Assembly (NCBI GenBank): GCA_025463135.1
Contig: JAOAPY010000008.1
Location: 1 to 64,000 of the forward strand
DNA: 64,000 nucleotides
Source of the DNA: Acidobacteriota bacterium
Lineage (GTDB): Bacteria; Acidobacteriota; Blastocatellia; Pyrinomonadales; Pyrinomonadaceae
Direction of reading: 5' to 3'
The notes under the pieces: generated by a model
Told to the model about the DNA's origin: nothing
Seen by the model: the letters and a program-made list of their open reading frames with translations, nothing else
Databases searched by the model: none
In this document: positions 1-8,768 of the stretch, piece after piece
Layout: each line of letters begins with the position of its first letter
Numbering within the stretch: the first letter of the stretch is position 1
Made by a program: the position numbers and the translations under genes

Positions 1-534
1 CGGCGGCCGGCGTACGCCGAGTACTCAGCCGATCGCCGGAATGTAGTTGGGGGAGCGACGCTGGCAGAGCAAAAGCAAGAGTTTGCGACGGCGTTTGTGA
101 CGCGCGCCGAGTTTGTGGAACGGTACCTGAGCCAGACGACGGCCGAAACATTTGTCGATGCATTGCTCGTGAATGTGCAGCAGGCTTCCGGAGTGGATCT
201 GAGCGGTCAGCGCGAGAGTCTGATCGGCCGCTACAAGATGGGTGCGAATCGGAATGAAGGTCGGACGCTGGTGCTGCGCGAAGTCACAGAAAGCGCAGTG
301 GTGCGCGACGCGAATTACAACGCGGCATTTGTGCAGGTGGGATACTTCGGCTACTTGCATCGCAACGCGGAGCCGCAGGGATATGACTTCTGGCTGAATG
401 TGTTGAACTCAACCGGCAGCGGCGACGCGGCGAGCTATCGCGGGATGGTCTGCTCGTTCATTACCTCGACGGAATATCAGAGGCGCTTCAGCGCGGTCGT
501 CAGTCACTCGAACTCAGATTGCGGAGAGCAGTAA
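1..534 (+). CDS. DUF4214-type protein, C-terminal part (start lies before the window)
   Basis: The frame is open from base 1 to the TAA at 532-534, so the gene starts upstream; the GTG at 97 is only an internal codon. The C-terminal half reads YFGYLHRNAEPQGYDFWLN followed by FITSTEYQRRFS, which is the pattern of DUF4214 repeats (Y-x-x-x-L-x-R-x-P-x-x-x-G-x-x-F-W). These domains are found in large secreted or S-layer-like proteins; their role is not known. No enzymatic motif is visible. The stop codon sits at the edge of a short repeated word (cagtcggcagga) that starts immediately after it. Confidence 0.75.
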   Translation, partial: RRPAYAEYSADRRNVVGGATLAEQKQEFATAFVTRAEFVERYLSQTTAETFVDALLVNVQQASGVDLSGQRESLIGRYKMGANRNEGRTLVLREVTESAVVRDANYNAAFVQVGYFGYLHRNAEPQGYDFWLNVLNSTGSGDAASYRGMVCSFITSTEYQRRFSAVVSHSNSDCGEQ

Positions 535-759
535 GCAGTCGGCAGGAGCAGTCGGCAGGAAGAAGTCCGACGAGCTTTAGCTTGTCGTCGAGGTTGAGTA
601 AAGGCTCCTTCGAAGAAAAAATTAGCCGCGGACGAACGCGGATAAAAACGGATCTGAATTGCTTCCTGCTGATCCGGTGTTATCCGCTTTCATCCGCGGC
701 TTAACTATTTTGCGATAAAGGACTTCTCGCAGCTAACTTCTGCCTACTGCCTACCGCCC
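535..759. repeat. Short repeated words and a small palindrome between genes
   Basis: Directly after the DUF4214 stop comes a twofold repeat of cagtcggcagga, then a copy of the palindrome tccgacgagctttagcttgtcg (563-584, arms broken by mismatches), which belongs to the 'gacaaactttagtttgtc' family found elsewhere in the window. A second inverted pair, gcggacgaacgcggataaaa and its complement near 675-702, could form a longer hairpin. I see no gene here. Confidence 0.5.
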
Positions 760-1617
760 CTACCACCCCATCAGCCGGGCGATGGTCTGGACGGCGGTGG
801 GATCGTCGGGAAAGATTACCGGCATTTCTTTCGTCCGCGTGGTCCGCTCGCCCACGCGACGGGCCATGACTTTTACGGGACAGCCACAGGCGCTGTAAAC
901 AAGGGTCACTTCGCGCTCAGCCCCGTCTGGCCAAAAGTCACGAACCTTGACCGGCTTGTCCCGCAGTTTGGAATCCAGGACAGAACTAACGCCTCCCGAG
1001 CCATCGACAACCCACCCTGCTCCAGCATCGTCGCCAATATAAATTATCAAGTTCTTCGCCGGCGTAGCACCGGGCACGGGTGTGATCTTGCTGTTCCAAA
1101 GGACTTCGCCGGTGCGCCGAAAAACCAGGGAACCCTGTCCCGGTTTTTCACTGCTCACATGCATTGAGATGTGGAGTTTGCCACTGGGTGTGGGTTCGCC
1201 GTACGCGTCCAGGATCGCGAAGGTGCGGCCCGTGCCATCGGCGGGTTGGTAGCGGCGTTCAATTTCAGTGACAGCCTGAGCAATGCTGGGAATCCGTGGT
1301 CCAAAGTCAAGTTCGGCAGTAACCATGACTGCTTTGTTCACTTCCATTGTTGTGGCCACACCCGGCGGCACAATCGCAGTCGGCGGCAGCGCGGCCTCGT
1401 TCGGTTTCGCCTCGATTGTTTGAGCCTTGGTGCTGGATGCGGGAGTAGCTTTTGATCCCGCTTCACTTGTTGTGCCCTCACCCTGTTGTTTGAGGAAAAT
1501 AATGCCCACGATGAAAGCGAGGGCCACGAGGCCAATCATTGGCAAGGCCCAGGGTGACTGTTTCCTTTCGGGCGTCCCTTGCTTGTCGAACCCGCTGCTT
1601 TTCTTCTTCTTACTCAT
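760..1617 (-). CDS. Membrane-anchored protein of unknown function
   Basis: 285 residues. A Lys-rich start (MSKKKKSSG) is followed by one hydrophobic segment at about residues 24-42 (WALPMIGLVALAFIVGIIF), so this is probably an N-in single-pass protein with a periplasmic body. A Ser/Thr/Ala-rich linker leads to a globular part; one short stretch (YSACGCPVKVMARRVGERT) holds a C-x-C pair. I do not recognise a family. It lies 143 bases downstream of lon on the same strand, but a repeat separates them, so co-transcription is uncertain. Confidence 0.6.
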   Translation of the reverse strand: MSKKKKSSGFDKQGTPERKQSPWALPMIGLVALAFIVGIIFLKQQGEGTTSEAGSKATPASSTKAQTIEAKPNEAALPPTAIVPPGVATTMEVNKAVMVTAELDFGPRIPSIAQAVTEIERRYQPADGTGRTFAILDAYGEPTPSGKLHISMHVSSEKPGQGSLVFRRTGEVLWNSKITPVPGATPAKNLIIYIGDDAGAGWVVDGSGGVSSVLDSKLRDKPVKVRDFWPDGAEREVTLVYSACGCPVKVMARRVGERTTRTKEMPVIFPDDPTAVQTIARLMGW

Positions 1618-1676
1618 AAAAGTCTTCTATCAAATCTTGAGGCCACACCTTAGCTCACATTCGCTCGACCACAAGC

Positions 1677-1737
1677 GCTCCGTTTAGAACGCGGACTTGT
1701 CCGCCACGACGGGGCACAAGTGCCCCTCCCGAAACGG
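1677..1737. repeat. Palindromic repeat, family A (cgtttaga-gcggacttgtccgc ... gcacaagtgc)
   Basis: One of eight copies in the window. It begins ccgtttaga, then two short palindromes (gcggacttgtccgc and ggcacaagtgcc) and ends with the reverse complement of the start (tctctaaacgg in better copies). Other copies: 15128-15223, 20240-20292 (decayed), 25996-26120, 26977-27083, 28866-28977, 36618-36673, 53408-53500. Confidence 0.7.
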
Positions 1738-1760
1738 AAACTAGACTATGGTTCTTAGAC

Positions 1761-4292
1761 CTAAGCCGGACGCACCACAACCGGTTCACCCTCAGGCTGA
1801 CGTGTCGACCTTTCACGCGCAAGATCGAGGGGATTGAGCGGCGGTGGCGGGTTTGCCACCAGCACCTCGAGCGCGGCATCGATTGCTTCACTAATGCGCG
1901 ACACAAAAACCAGCTCCAGCTCTTTCCGCACCTCTTCGGGAATTTGTTCCGCGTCGCCTTCGTTGCGTGAGGGCAAAATGATGCGCCGAATGCCGGCCCG
2001 ATAAGCCGACAAAACTTTCTCTTTTATGCCGCCCACCGGAAACACCAAACCTGATAGCGTGATCTCGCCCGTCATCGACGTGTCCGGTCGCACGCGGCGT
2101 CCGGTATACAGCGATGCGAGCGCTGCCGTGATAGTTACGCCGGCGCTGGGCCCGTCCTTGGGAATAGCGCCGGCCGGTACATGCAGATGTACGCCGTAGT
2201 CTTTGAACATGGCCGGGCTGATACCGAACTCGGCGGCATGCGACCAGAGGTAAGACTGTGCCGCCTTTGCCGATTCCTGCATTACCTCGCCAAGTTGTCC
2301 GGTGATGGTCAGACCGCGGCCACCCGGGAGTAATGTCGCTTCGATAAAGAGGACTTCGCCGCCCAGTTCGGTCCAGGCCATGCCGGTGGCAACACCGGCC
2401 GGTAATTCCTTGCGCGCCTGTTCGGGATAAAACTTGGGCGCCCCCAGATAGTCGCGGACGTCTTTGTCATCCACGGTAACCGCCTCAGCTTTGCCCTGAG
2501 CGATCTGTAGCGCAACCTTGCGCGCCAGGCTGCCGATAGTTCGTTCGAGTTGGCGCACGCCGGCCTCGCGCGTGTAGCGGGTGGCAATCAATTCCAGCGC
2601 CGCGGGAGTGATCGTCAGTTGAGCCGGAGCCAGTCCGTTTTCCGTTGTTTGGCGCGGCAGCAGATAACGTATCGCTATCTGCAACTTCTCCTGATCGCTG
2701 TAGCCCGCCAGGCGGATCACTTCCATGCGATCGCGCAGGGGCAACGGGATGGGACCAAGCTGATTGGCGGTGGCGATAAAGAAAACCCTCGAAAGATCAA
2801 ACGGCAGATCGAGATAATGATCCCGAAAAGAATTGTTCTGTTGCGGATCCAGAATTTCCAACAGCGCCGAAGCCGGATCGCCGCGATAATCGGCGCCCAA
2901 CTTATCTATTTCGTCAAGCATCATCACGGGGTTATTTACGCTCGCCCGGCGAATCCCCTGAATGATGCGTCCGGGCATGGCGCCAATGTAGGTGCGGCGA
3001 TGGCCGCGCAGTTCCGCTTCATCACGAACGCCGCCCAGCGACATGCGCTCAAACGTGCGTCCCAGTGAGCGAGCAATCGAGCGGCCCAGCGAAGTCTTAC
3101 CGACACCGGGTGGTCCCACGAAACACAGGATGGGGCTTTTCGTATCAGGCCGCAGTTTGATCACCGCAAGGAATTCCAGGATCCTTTCTTTTACATCCTC
3201 GAGCCCGTAGTGATCTTCATCGAGAATTCTGCGCGCCTCATCGAGATCCAGCTTGTCCTCTGAGGATTTCTTCCAGGGTAGCTCGAGTACGTATTCCAGA
3301 TAGGTACGAATGACGTGATAGTCAGGCGCAGACGACGGCAGCCTCCCCAGACGCTTTAGTTCGCGCTCGGCTTCGGTGCGAACCTCATCCGGCAGGTCCG
3401 CCTTTTCCAAGCGCTCGCGCAGCAAGTCTGCTTCGGCCTGTTCACCGCTTTCATCCTCGCCCAACTCTTTCTGAATCGCTTTCAGTTGCTGTCGCAGCAC
3501 ATAGTCGCGCTGCGCCTTATCCATCTCTGTCTGTGCTTCAGAAGCAATTTTCGATCGCAACTGAATTATTTCCAGTTCGCGGGCGAGATAGGTATGGGCC
3601 AGCCGCAGCAACTCGTCAGCTGTGTTTGCTTCGAGCATTTTCTGCTCTTGTTCGACGCCAAGGTTCAGGATCGAGCCAAGGAAGTAGGCCAGGCGCACCG
3701 GTTCAACGGGACCCATCATGATGCCGCGCACTTCCGGGGGCACGCCGGGTAGTAACGCCAGCGCTTGCTGAATCATTGATTGCACATTGCGCTTGGCTGC
3801 TTCGACTTCTTCAGCGTCGATGACGGCAACTTCGGGAAGGATTCTAACGACTGCCCGCAGGTAGGGATCTTCATGCTTCCAGCCGAGAATCCGTATACGT
3901 TCCGTGCCCTGAGCAATGATGTGCATTGACTCTTCAACACGCTCCATGCGTTTGACCATGACCAGGGTGCCGACCTGGTAAAGATCGGCGGCGTTAGCGT
4001 CACCTGTGTTAATCGAATCGGCGCGCACGGTGACGCAGCCCAGCAGTTTTTCTGGAGTGGACAGGGCCGCCTCAACCGCCGCTACTGAACGCTGCCGGCC
4101 GACGGCCAGCGGCACCACTGTTTCAGGAAATAGAGTTGTATTCTGCAGCGGCAGGACCGCCACTTCGAAGGGCTCGCTCTCTTTAGGGACCTTCGGTTCT
4201 ACCTCCGCCAGCAGTTCAGGAAGAGCGGGTTCCTGCGGTTCGGAACTGACGGCCGGCGGTGTTGTTTCTTCAATATTTTCTATATCGGTCAT
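1761..4292 (-). CDS. lon: ATP-dependent protease Lon
   Basis: 843 residues, a normal length for bacterial Lon. An N-terminal LON substrate-binding domain begins near residue 43 (VAVLPLQNTTLFPETVVPL), preceded by an acidic tail of about 40 residues. The AAA+ module has Walker A GPPGVGKT (393-400) and Walker B MMLDEIDK. The protease domain carries the Ser-Lys dyad: PKDGPSAG with Ser716, and Lys759 in GGIKEK, 43 residues apart as in the E. coli enzyme. Lon degrades misfolded and short-lived regulatory proteins in the cytoplasm. It starts 28 bases after the hsp20 gene, so both are probably in one stress operon. Confidence 0.97.
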   Translation of the reverse strand: MTDIENIEETTPPAVSSEPQEPALPELLAEVEPKVPKESEPFEVAVLPLQNTTLFPETVVPLAVGRQRSVAAVEAALSTPEKLLGCVTVRADSINTGDANAADLYQVGTLVMVKRMERVEESMHIIAQGTERIRILGWKHEDPYLRAVVRILPEVAVIDAEEVEAAKRNVQSMIQQALALLPGVPPEVRGIMMGPVEPVRLAYFLGSILNLGVEQEQKMLEANTADELLRLAHTYLARELEIIQLRSKIASEAQTEMDKAQRDYVLRQQLKAIQKELGEDESGEQAEADLLRERLEKADLPDEVRTEAERELKRLGRLPSSAPDYHVIRTYLEYVLELPWKKSSEDKLDLDEARRILDEDHYGLEDVKERILEFLAVIKLRPDTKSPILCFVGPPGVGKTSLGRSIARSLGRTFERMSLGGVRDEAELRGHRRTYIGAMPGRIIQGIRRASVNNPVMMLDEIDKLGADYRGDPASALLEILDPQQNNSFRDHYLDLPFDLSRVFFIATANQLGPIPLPLRDRMEVIRLAGYSDQEKLQIAIRYLLPRQTTENGLAPAQLTITPAALELIATRYTREAGVRQLERTIGSLARKVALQIAQGKAEAVTVDDKDVRDYLGAPKFYPEQARKELPAGVATGMAWTELGGEVLFIEATLLPGGRGLTITGQLGEVMQESAKAAQSYLWSHAAEFGISPAMFKDYGVHLHVPAGAIPKDGPSAGVTITAALASLYTGRRVRPDTSMTGEITLSGLVFPVGGIKEKVLSAYRAGIRRIILPSRNEGDAEQIPEEVRKELELVFVSRISEAIDAALEVLVANPPPPLNPLDLARERSTRQPEGEPVVVRPA

Positions 4293-4320
4293 TAATTCAA
4301 CCTGGATAATTGGACCGCGC

Positions 4321-4677
4321 TCATTCGCAGCGCAATTTTATTACTAGCAGCCCATCGTGGTAATCGCGGGCGAGGGAAGCGCCGTGAATGGAACACGGGA
4401 ATTGAATCGACTTTTCAAAGCGGCTGTAGGTGATCTCCATCTGATGATACGTGTAGCCTTCCTGGTAAAAAGTGTCGCGTCGACAACCGCGGACGCGCAG
4501 GTTCGAGTCGACTACTTCAATCTCCAGTTCATCGAGGCAGACGCCGGCGAGATCCAGCTTCACGATCCATCCTTCGCTCGTGCGATAGACATCAGCAGCA
4601 GGATTCCAGAGTCGTCCGGAGGGACGCACCTGGCGGTCCATAGGCAACATGGAAAAACGACGATCACGATCAGGCAT
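4321..4677 (-). CDS. Small heat-shock protein, Hsp20/alpha-crystallin family
   Basis: 118 residues. The alpha-crystallin core is visible: WNPAADVYRTSEGWIVKLDLAG at the start, then LEIEVVDSNLRVRGCRRD and YSRFEKSIQFP, with the closing strand DGLLVIKLRCE. The IxI/V C-terminal tail of oligomerising Hsp20 proteins is absent or very short, so the protein ends almost at the core. It is an ATP-independent holdase for unfolded proteins. Its position just upstream of lon suggests that client holding and degradation are co-expressed. No clear ribosome-binding site precedes the ATG; a start at Met10 is possible. Confidence 0.9.
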   Translation of the reverse strand: MPDRDRRFSMLPMDRQVRPSGRLWNPAADVYRTSEGWIVKLDLAGVCLDELEIEVVDSNLRVRGCRRDTFYQEGYTYHQMEITYSRFEKSIQFPCSIHGASLARDYHDGLLVIKLRCE

Positions 4678-4727
4678 AGGAAGAGGATAGGAAAAAAAAG
4701 CGAAACGTGCAAAGAAGAGCAGAATCT

Positions 4728-5690
4728 TTACTTCTCAATCTCGGCAATCAATTGCACGCGAGCCGTGATGTCGAGCGAGCCCACTTCAATTGGTGTCGTT
4801 GCCTGCATCAATCGCAATCCGCCGTTAGCGGTCTCGAGCGGCCGCGGGCGGACAAAGCCCTCTTCCTGCACTTCCACGACACGAACCACTTTGCCGCCAA
4901 GCGCGGCTGCGATCACCTGGGCCTTGCTGACGGCGTTGCGCGTCGCTGCGGCCAGCGCTTGATCCCTTGCCGGACGATCCTGGCGCAGCGTGAAGGAAAC
5001 GCTGTCGATATCATTTGCTCCGGACTGTACGGCGGCATCAATAACCGAGCCCACTTTTGTCAAGTCGCTCATTCCGAGCGTGACGGTATTCCGGGCCTCA
5101 TAACCAGTGATAGTCGGGGGCTGGTTTTCTTTAAAGACCCGTTGCGGCTGAACGCTGTAACCGCCGGTTTTGATTTCGGCTCCCGCGCCGGCCGCGGCTT
5201 TCAGGGCGCGTACCACGGCGTCGGTGCGATTAGCATTTTCCTGTTGGGCATCAAGCGCTCGCTTGCCCTGAGTTACGACCGAAATCATGAGCAGTGCGGT
5301 GTCCGGTCGCGCCTGCAAGATTGACTCGCCGGTAACCATGACGCGGGTCATGCCGCTACCGGTGGCGCCGGCCGCGTCTGACCCGCCTGGTTCGAAAGGG
5401 CGCATTGAACGCGCTTCGAATGGCGTGCCCTCCATAAATATTGTCACTACACCGGTCTTGATCTCGCCGGCGGCCTCTACTTCAGTCCCTTCCGTAAACC
5501 ATCCCTCACTGGCGAACTTCTTTGCATTCAGAATCAGATACTTATCCTTGTCACTTACGACAACCCAACCGCCGGCCTCGACGGTCCTTTTCAATTTGCC
5601 GCGGATCGTGATCTCTGTGGCAAAAGCCTGGGTTGCCAACAATGCCAAAAGCGCGAGTGCGCTTAACACGACGATCGTTTTTCTCATCAT
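4728..5690 (-). CDS. Exported SIMPL-domain (DUF541) protein
   Basis: 320 residues from the ATG at 5690. This start is chosen over an upstream in-frame one because AAGGAAC lies just before it and a signal peptide follows at once (MMRKTIVVLSALALLALLATQAFA). A first part, residues about 25-95, resembles a small beta domain; the rest is the SIMPL domain, with the opening GxGxxxxxPDTALLMISVV-like pattern and IKTGGYSVQPQ, then the C-terminal strand ARVQLIAEIEK. SIMPL proteins are periplasmic or outer-membrane associated and their role is poorly defined. It lies 50 bases upstream of hsp20 on the same strand. Confidence 0.85.
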   Translation of the reverse strand: MMRKTIVVLSALALLALLATQAFATEITIRGKLKRTVEAGGWVVVSDKDKYLILNAKKFASEGWFTEGTEVEAAGEIKTGVVTIFMEGTPFEARSMRPFEPGGSDAAGATGSGMTRVMVTGESILQARPDTALLMISVVTQGKRALDAQQENANRTDAVVRALKAAAGAGAEIKTGGYSVQPQRVFKENQPPTITGYEARNTVTLGMSDLTKVGSVIDAAVQSGANDIDSVSFTLRQDRPARDQALAAATRNAVSKAQVIAAALGGKVVRVVEVQEEGFVRPRPLETANGGLRLMQATTPIEVGSLDITARVQLIAEIEK

Positions 5691-5711
5691 TTTAAGTTCC
5701 TTTGTGTTGCA

Positions 5712-5816
5712 CCTGGGACCGCACGCATCATGCGTGCTGAAGTCAGGAGAGAGACTTGCTATTCGACAAAGGTCTCCTGGCAACCCTCGGCCCGCTGGAA
5801 GCGTGCGGTCCCAGGG
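5712..5816. repeat. Palindromic repeat, family D (cctgggaccgcacgc ... gcgtgcggtcccaggg)
   Basis: The outer arms cctgggaccgcacgc and gcgtgcggtcccagg are inverted copies about 75 bases apart, with inner words cttccagcgtgc or catgctgcctgc in other copies. Further copies are at 8556-8658, 41366-41513 and, less similar, 36522-36590. It fills the space between the divergent SIMPL and Rieske genes, so promoters for both must lie in or beside it. Confidence 0.7.
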
Positions 5817-5868
5817 TCAACCCTGTTCGGTCGCTCTCTCCCGAAGCTTTTTGTTACGATTCTGCACG

Positions 5869-6243
5869 ATGCAATCGTTCAATATTAAGCCTGAGGACGC
5901 TGGAAAACCAAAGCACACTGCGCAGACCATCACCGTGGGGCGCATCGAGGATGTCCCCGCGGGGCGCTCGGCGACGGTCGAACTTCCCGACGGCGTGGAA
6001 TTGGCTTTGCACAATGTCAGTGGGGAATTCTACGCGACGGAGAATTTTTGCCCGCATCGCGGGGCGCCATTAGCTGAAGGTTACCTTTGCGGGCATGTCA
6101 TTGAATGTGGTTTGCACGGTTGGCAATTCGATGTGCGCGACGGAAAGTGCTTGACGGTTGATGAACCGATTAAGACCTATCGGGTAATGGTTGAGGATGG
6201 AGTGATTAAAGTAGAAGTCCAGTCGAGGCCCGAGAAGCTCTAG
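5869..6243 (+). CDS. Rieske [2Fe-2S] ferredoxin-like protein
   Basis: 124 residues from the ATG at 5869. The Rieske motif is complete: C61-P-H63 (CPHRGAPL) and C80-G-L-H83 (CGLHGW), which bind the cluster through two Cys and two His. No membrane segment or signal is present, so this is a soluble cytoplasmic Rieske protein like those of dioxygenase systems or the NirD subunit. No partner oxygenase or nitrite reductase is nearby. The frame is open far upstream, but this upstream part runs antisense through the SIMPL gene and repeat D and is not coding. Confidence 0.92.
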   Translation: MQSFNIKPEDAGKPKHTAQTITVGRIEDVPAGRSATVELPDGVELALHNVSGEFYATENFCPHRGAPLAEGYLCGHVIECGLHGWQFDVRDGKCLTVDEPIKTYRVMVEDGVIKVEVQSRPEKL

Positions 6244-6287
6244 GAAGCTCTGATCATGTGTCTCCCACGCGTAGGCTCTGAGGAAAA

Positions 6288-6307
6288 CCCCCAGCCGCCG
6301 CTGGGGG
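6288..6307. terminator. GC-rich hairpin, likely transcription terminator
   Basis: CCCCCAG (6288-6294), six-base loop, CTGGGGG (6301-6307). On the plus strand it is followed by TATTTGTAT and on the minus strand by a TTTT tract, so it could stop transcription from the Rieske gene and weakly from the other side. Confidence 0.5.
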
Positions 6308-6399
6308 TATTTGTATAAAGCTTATGGCGCAACGACACTTGATCAGAGTTTCATTCAGATAGTGGTAGTGCTCCATCAAGGTGTTGCTAAAAAGGGGAC

Positions 6400-6566
6400 G
6401 GTGGGTTGTCGTTGGAGCAGCAATAACGCCGAGAGGATCTGGTTTGCCCAGCGATTTTGTTCGGGAGCAGACCCACCCGCTACCGCAGGTGGTACTGACC
6501 TCATTGCCTCGCAGTAACTCGCCGGGCAGTCCTTTCTTTCTCAGCAACAGGCTAACGGAGCACTAC
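6400..6566. repeat. Repeat element F, copy 1 (core in one orientation)
   Basis: The core at 6403-6473 is the inverse of the core of copy 2 (37096-37166), while the right flank (6474-6566, containing gctaccgcaggtggtac and ctcgccgggcagtcc) is in the same orientation and nearly identical in both copies. The left arm is almost missing here. A third, partial copy of the right arm lies at 31698-31726. No open frame of note. Confidence 0.8.
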
Positions 6567-6590
6567 TCAGGTTGCCAGCCTGAAGTAGAC

Positions 6591-6618
6591 TAGCGACAAA
6601 CTAAAGTTTGTCGGACTT
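6591..6618. repeat. Palindrome of family C (gacaaactaaagtttgtc)
   Basis: An 18-base near-perfect palindrome, gacaaactaaagtttgtc. Related copies are at 48893-48912, 52069-52096, inside the molybdoenzyme gene at 43803-43826, at the end of the second SGNH gene (51996-52015), and in the larger elements at 34925-35023 and 61122-61223. Confidence 0.65.
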
Positions 6619-6642
6619 GACGTTTCTACCATCGATCGCCGT

Positions 6643-6885
6643 CTACGCATCCTCGCCATCGTTTCCAATCGCCTCGACCGGGCAACAAAGGACCGCCTCT
6701 TCGCATTTCAGCCGTTCTTCTTCGTTTTCCGGCTGCTTATAAACGAACGAATAACTGTTTTCGTCCGAGCGTTTGAAGTTATCCGGCGCAGTATCGCGGC
6801 ACACGTCACAGTCGATACATGATGAATCGACGTAGTACAGGCCGGGTTGTACGTTCTCTTTTACTTTGTCGCTTCTGTCGGGCAT
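6643..6885 (-). CDS. Small [4Fe-4S]-type ferredoxin
   Basis: 80 residues from the ATG at 6885 (MPDRSDKVKE). The frame continues upstream, but those codons come from low-complexity repeated sequence and are not likely translated. Cluster ligands: C23, C26 and C29 (CIDCDVC) with C68-P69 near the end (CCPVEAIG), the pattern of a single-cluster [4Fe-4S] or [3Fe-4S] ferredoxin. C61 and C67 are extra. It is a soluble electron carrier; its partner is not obvious. It lies downstream of fumC on the same strand with a gap of about 150 bases. Confidence 0.88.
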   Translation of the reverse strand: MPDRSDKVKENVQPGLYYVDSSCIDCDVCRDTAPDNFKRSDENSYSFVYKQPENEEERLKCEEAVLCCPVEAIGNDGEDA

Positions 6886-7036
6886 GGGGAATTGCGGATT
6901 GCTAATTTCGGATTGCGAATTTTTCAGGATGCTGATTGTTGAGTTTGCGGAAGCTTTAGTTTGGATCGCGGTTTCAGATTTCAAAACTTTAGATTTTGAG
7001 CAGCACACCAATCCGCATTCACGCAATCCGCAATTC

Positions 7037-8455
7037 TCAAGGGTGCGTCATTTCCTCGGGCCGGACATGCTTATCGAACTCTTCCGCGGTCAGAAACCCG
7101 AGTGCCACCGCGGACTCTTTCAAACTGATTTTTTTCTTGTGCGCATTCTTCGCCACCTGCGCCGCCTTATCATAGCCGATGTGTGGATTGAGCGCAGTGA
7201 CCAGCATCAGCGAATCTCTAACGTCTTTATCGATCTGTTCCCGATTCAACTCAATACCCTTGAGACAGTACTCAACAAAGCCATGTGATGCGTCCCGCAG
7301 CAATCGAATTGAGTGCAGCAGGTTGTGAATCATCACCGGCTTAAAAACGTTGAGCTCAAAGTTGCCCTGCGAACCGGCAAAGGTGATCGCCGCGTCGTTG
7401 CCGAAGACCTGGACCGCCACCATCGTCACCGCTTCGCTTTGGGTCGGATTGACTTTGCCGGGCATGATTGATGAGCCGGGTTCGTTTTCCGGCAACGTCA
7501 ACTCTCCCAGCCCGCAGCGTGGGCCGGAAGCCAGCCAGCGAATGTCGTTGGCGATTTTCATCAGCGAGCCGGCGAGTGTTTTGAGGGCACCGCTCGCGAA
7601 AACGATCTCATCGTGCGCGGAAAGGGCGGCAAACTTGTTGGGATGAGGCTTGAAGGGCAGCCCGGTTAGTTCCGCAATTTTTTTCGCGGCGCGCTCGCCA
7701 AATTCCGGATGAGAGTTGAGCCCGGTGCCCACGGCTGTGCCGCCGATGGCCAGCTCGAGCAATCCGGGATTGGCCAGTTTTAGCCGCTCGATATCGCGTT
7801 CGATCAAACTGGCCCAGCCGGACATCTCCTGCCCCACAGTCAAGGGAGTGGCATCCTGCAAGTGCGTTCGCCCGATCTTTACCACGTCAGCGAATTCTTT
7901 GGCCTTGGCATCGATGGCGGCGTGGACTTCCTGGATGGCCGGGATTAGCTTGTTCAACTCTTCCGCCGCGGCGATGTACATCGCCGTCGGGAAAGTGTCG
8001 TTCGACGATTGCGACATATTCACGTCGTCATTGGGATGAATCGGCTGCTTCGTGCCCATCGTGCCGCCGGCAATCTCAATGGCGCGATTTGAGATTACTT
8101 CGTTGGCGTTCATGTTTGTCTGGGTGCCGCTTCCGGTCTGCCACACGCGCAGTGGGAAGTGATCGTCAAGCTCGCCAGCGATGACCTCGTCGGCAGCCTG
8201 TACGATAAGCTTCAGCTTGTCGACCGGTAACTTACCAAGCTGCTCATTAACCATCGCCGCTGCTTTCTTGAGAATTCCCAGCGCGCGAATCATCTCTCGC
8301 GGCATCTTGTCGTCGCCGATATTGAAATGGAGCAAACTGCGTTCAGTCTGCGCGCCCCAATACTTGTCAGCGGGCACTTCGATGGCGCCCATTGAATCTG
8401 TTTCCGTGCGCGTTGGCGCATTATTAGGCGTTAATTCTGCGGCATTCCTGGACAT
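7037..8455 (-). CDS. fumC: Fumarate hydratase, class II
   Basis: 472 residues from the ATG at 8455 ([12 protein letters not shown]). The 38 codons before it have no homology expected for the family. It converts fumarate and water to (S)-malate in the TCA cycle, as a cytoplasmic, iron-free homotetramer. The conserved opening [20 protein letters not shown], the [10 protein letters not shown] segment and the superfamily signature [11 protein letters not shown] are all present. The length equals that of the usual class II enzyme. It is followed on the same strand by the ferredoxin gene. Confidence 0.96.
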   Translation of the reverse strand: MSRNAAELTPNNAPTRTETDSMGAIEVPADKYWGAQTERSLLHFNIGDDKMPREMIRALGILKKAAAMVNEQLGKLPVDKLKLIVQAADEVIAGELDDHFPLRVWQTGSGTQTNMNANEVISNRAIEIAGGTMGTKQPIHPNDDVNMSQSSNDTFPTAMYIAAAEELNKLIPAIQEVHAAIDAKAKEFADVVKIGRTHLQDATPLTVGQEMSGWASLIERDIERLKLANPGLLELAIGGTAVGTGLNSHPEFGERAAKKIAELTGLPFKPHPNKFAALSAHDEIVFASGALKTLAGSLMKIANDIRWLASGPRCGLGELTLPENEPGSSIMPGKVNPTQSEAVTMVAVQVFGNDAAITFAGSQGNFELNVFKPVMIHNLLHSIRLLRDASHGFVEYCLKGIELNREQIDKDVRDSLMLVTALNPHIGYDKAAQVAKNAHKKKISLKESAVALGFLTAEEFDKHVRPEEMTHP

Positions 8456-8555
8456 CGCGGTGTTTATCTCAACTTGCCGGCCGGCGTAATCAGATTCGAA
8501 GAAAGCGTGACTGTTCTTTCGGGCATGAGAAGCATCGTGGCGGGCCGATTGTATA

Positions 8556-8658
8556 CCCTGGGAGCGCACGCTTCCAGCGTGCCGGAGGGGGAAAGTAACT
8601 CGCTAAAAAACAAAAGGCGTCCTACCAACCTCAGCACGCTGGCAGCGTGCGGGCCCAA
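8556..8658. repeat. Palindromic repeat, family D, second copy
   Basis: Arms ccctgggagcgcacgc and gcgtgcgggcccaag frame a loop with cttccagcgtgcc and its inverse cagcacgctggcagcg. It occupies the divergent space between fumC and the next gene (8456-8768); nothing else is recognisable there apart from the ribosome-binding site at 8752. Confidence 0.65.
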
Positions 8659-8768
8659 GTGAGGGACTTTTACCTTTATTTACGCGTTGTCTTTTGAAGA
8701 GTAATATTCGCGTCAGCACTGTCTCTTCCCACTTCACGCAGCACAGTTGCTAAGGAGGCAACCCACTC

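Noticed and set aside
5287-5868. Long upstream extension of the Rieske frame
   Set aside because: It runs antisense through the SIMPL gene and repeat D and has no domain; the Rieske domain is complete from ATG 5869.
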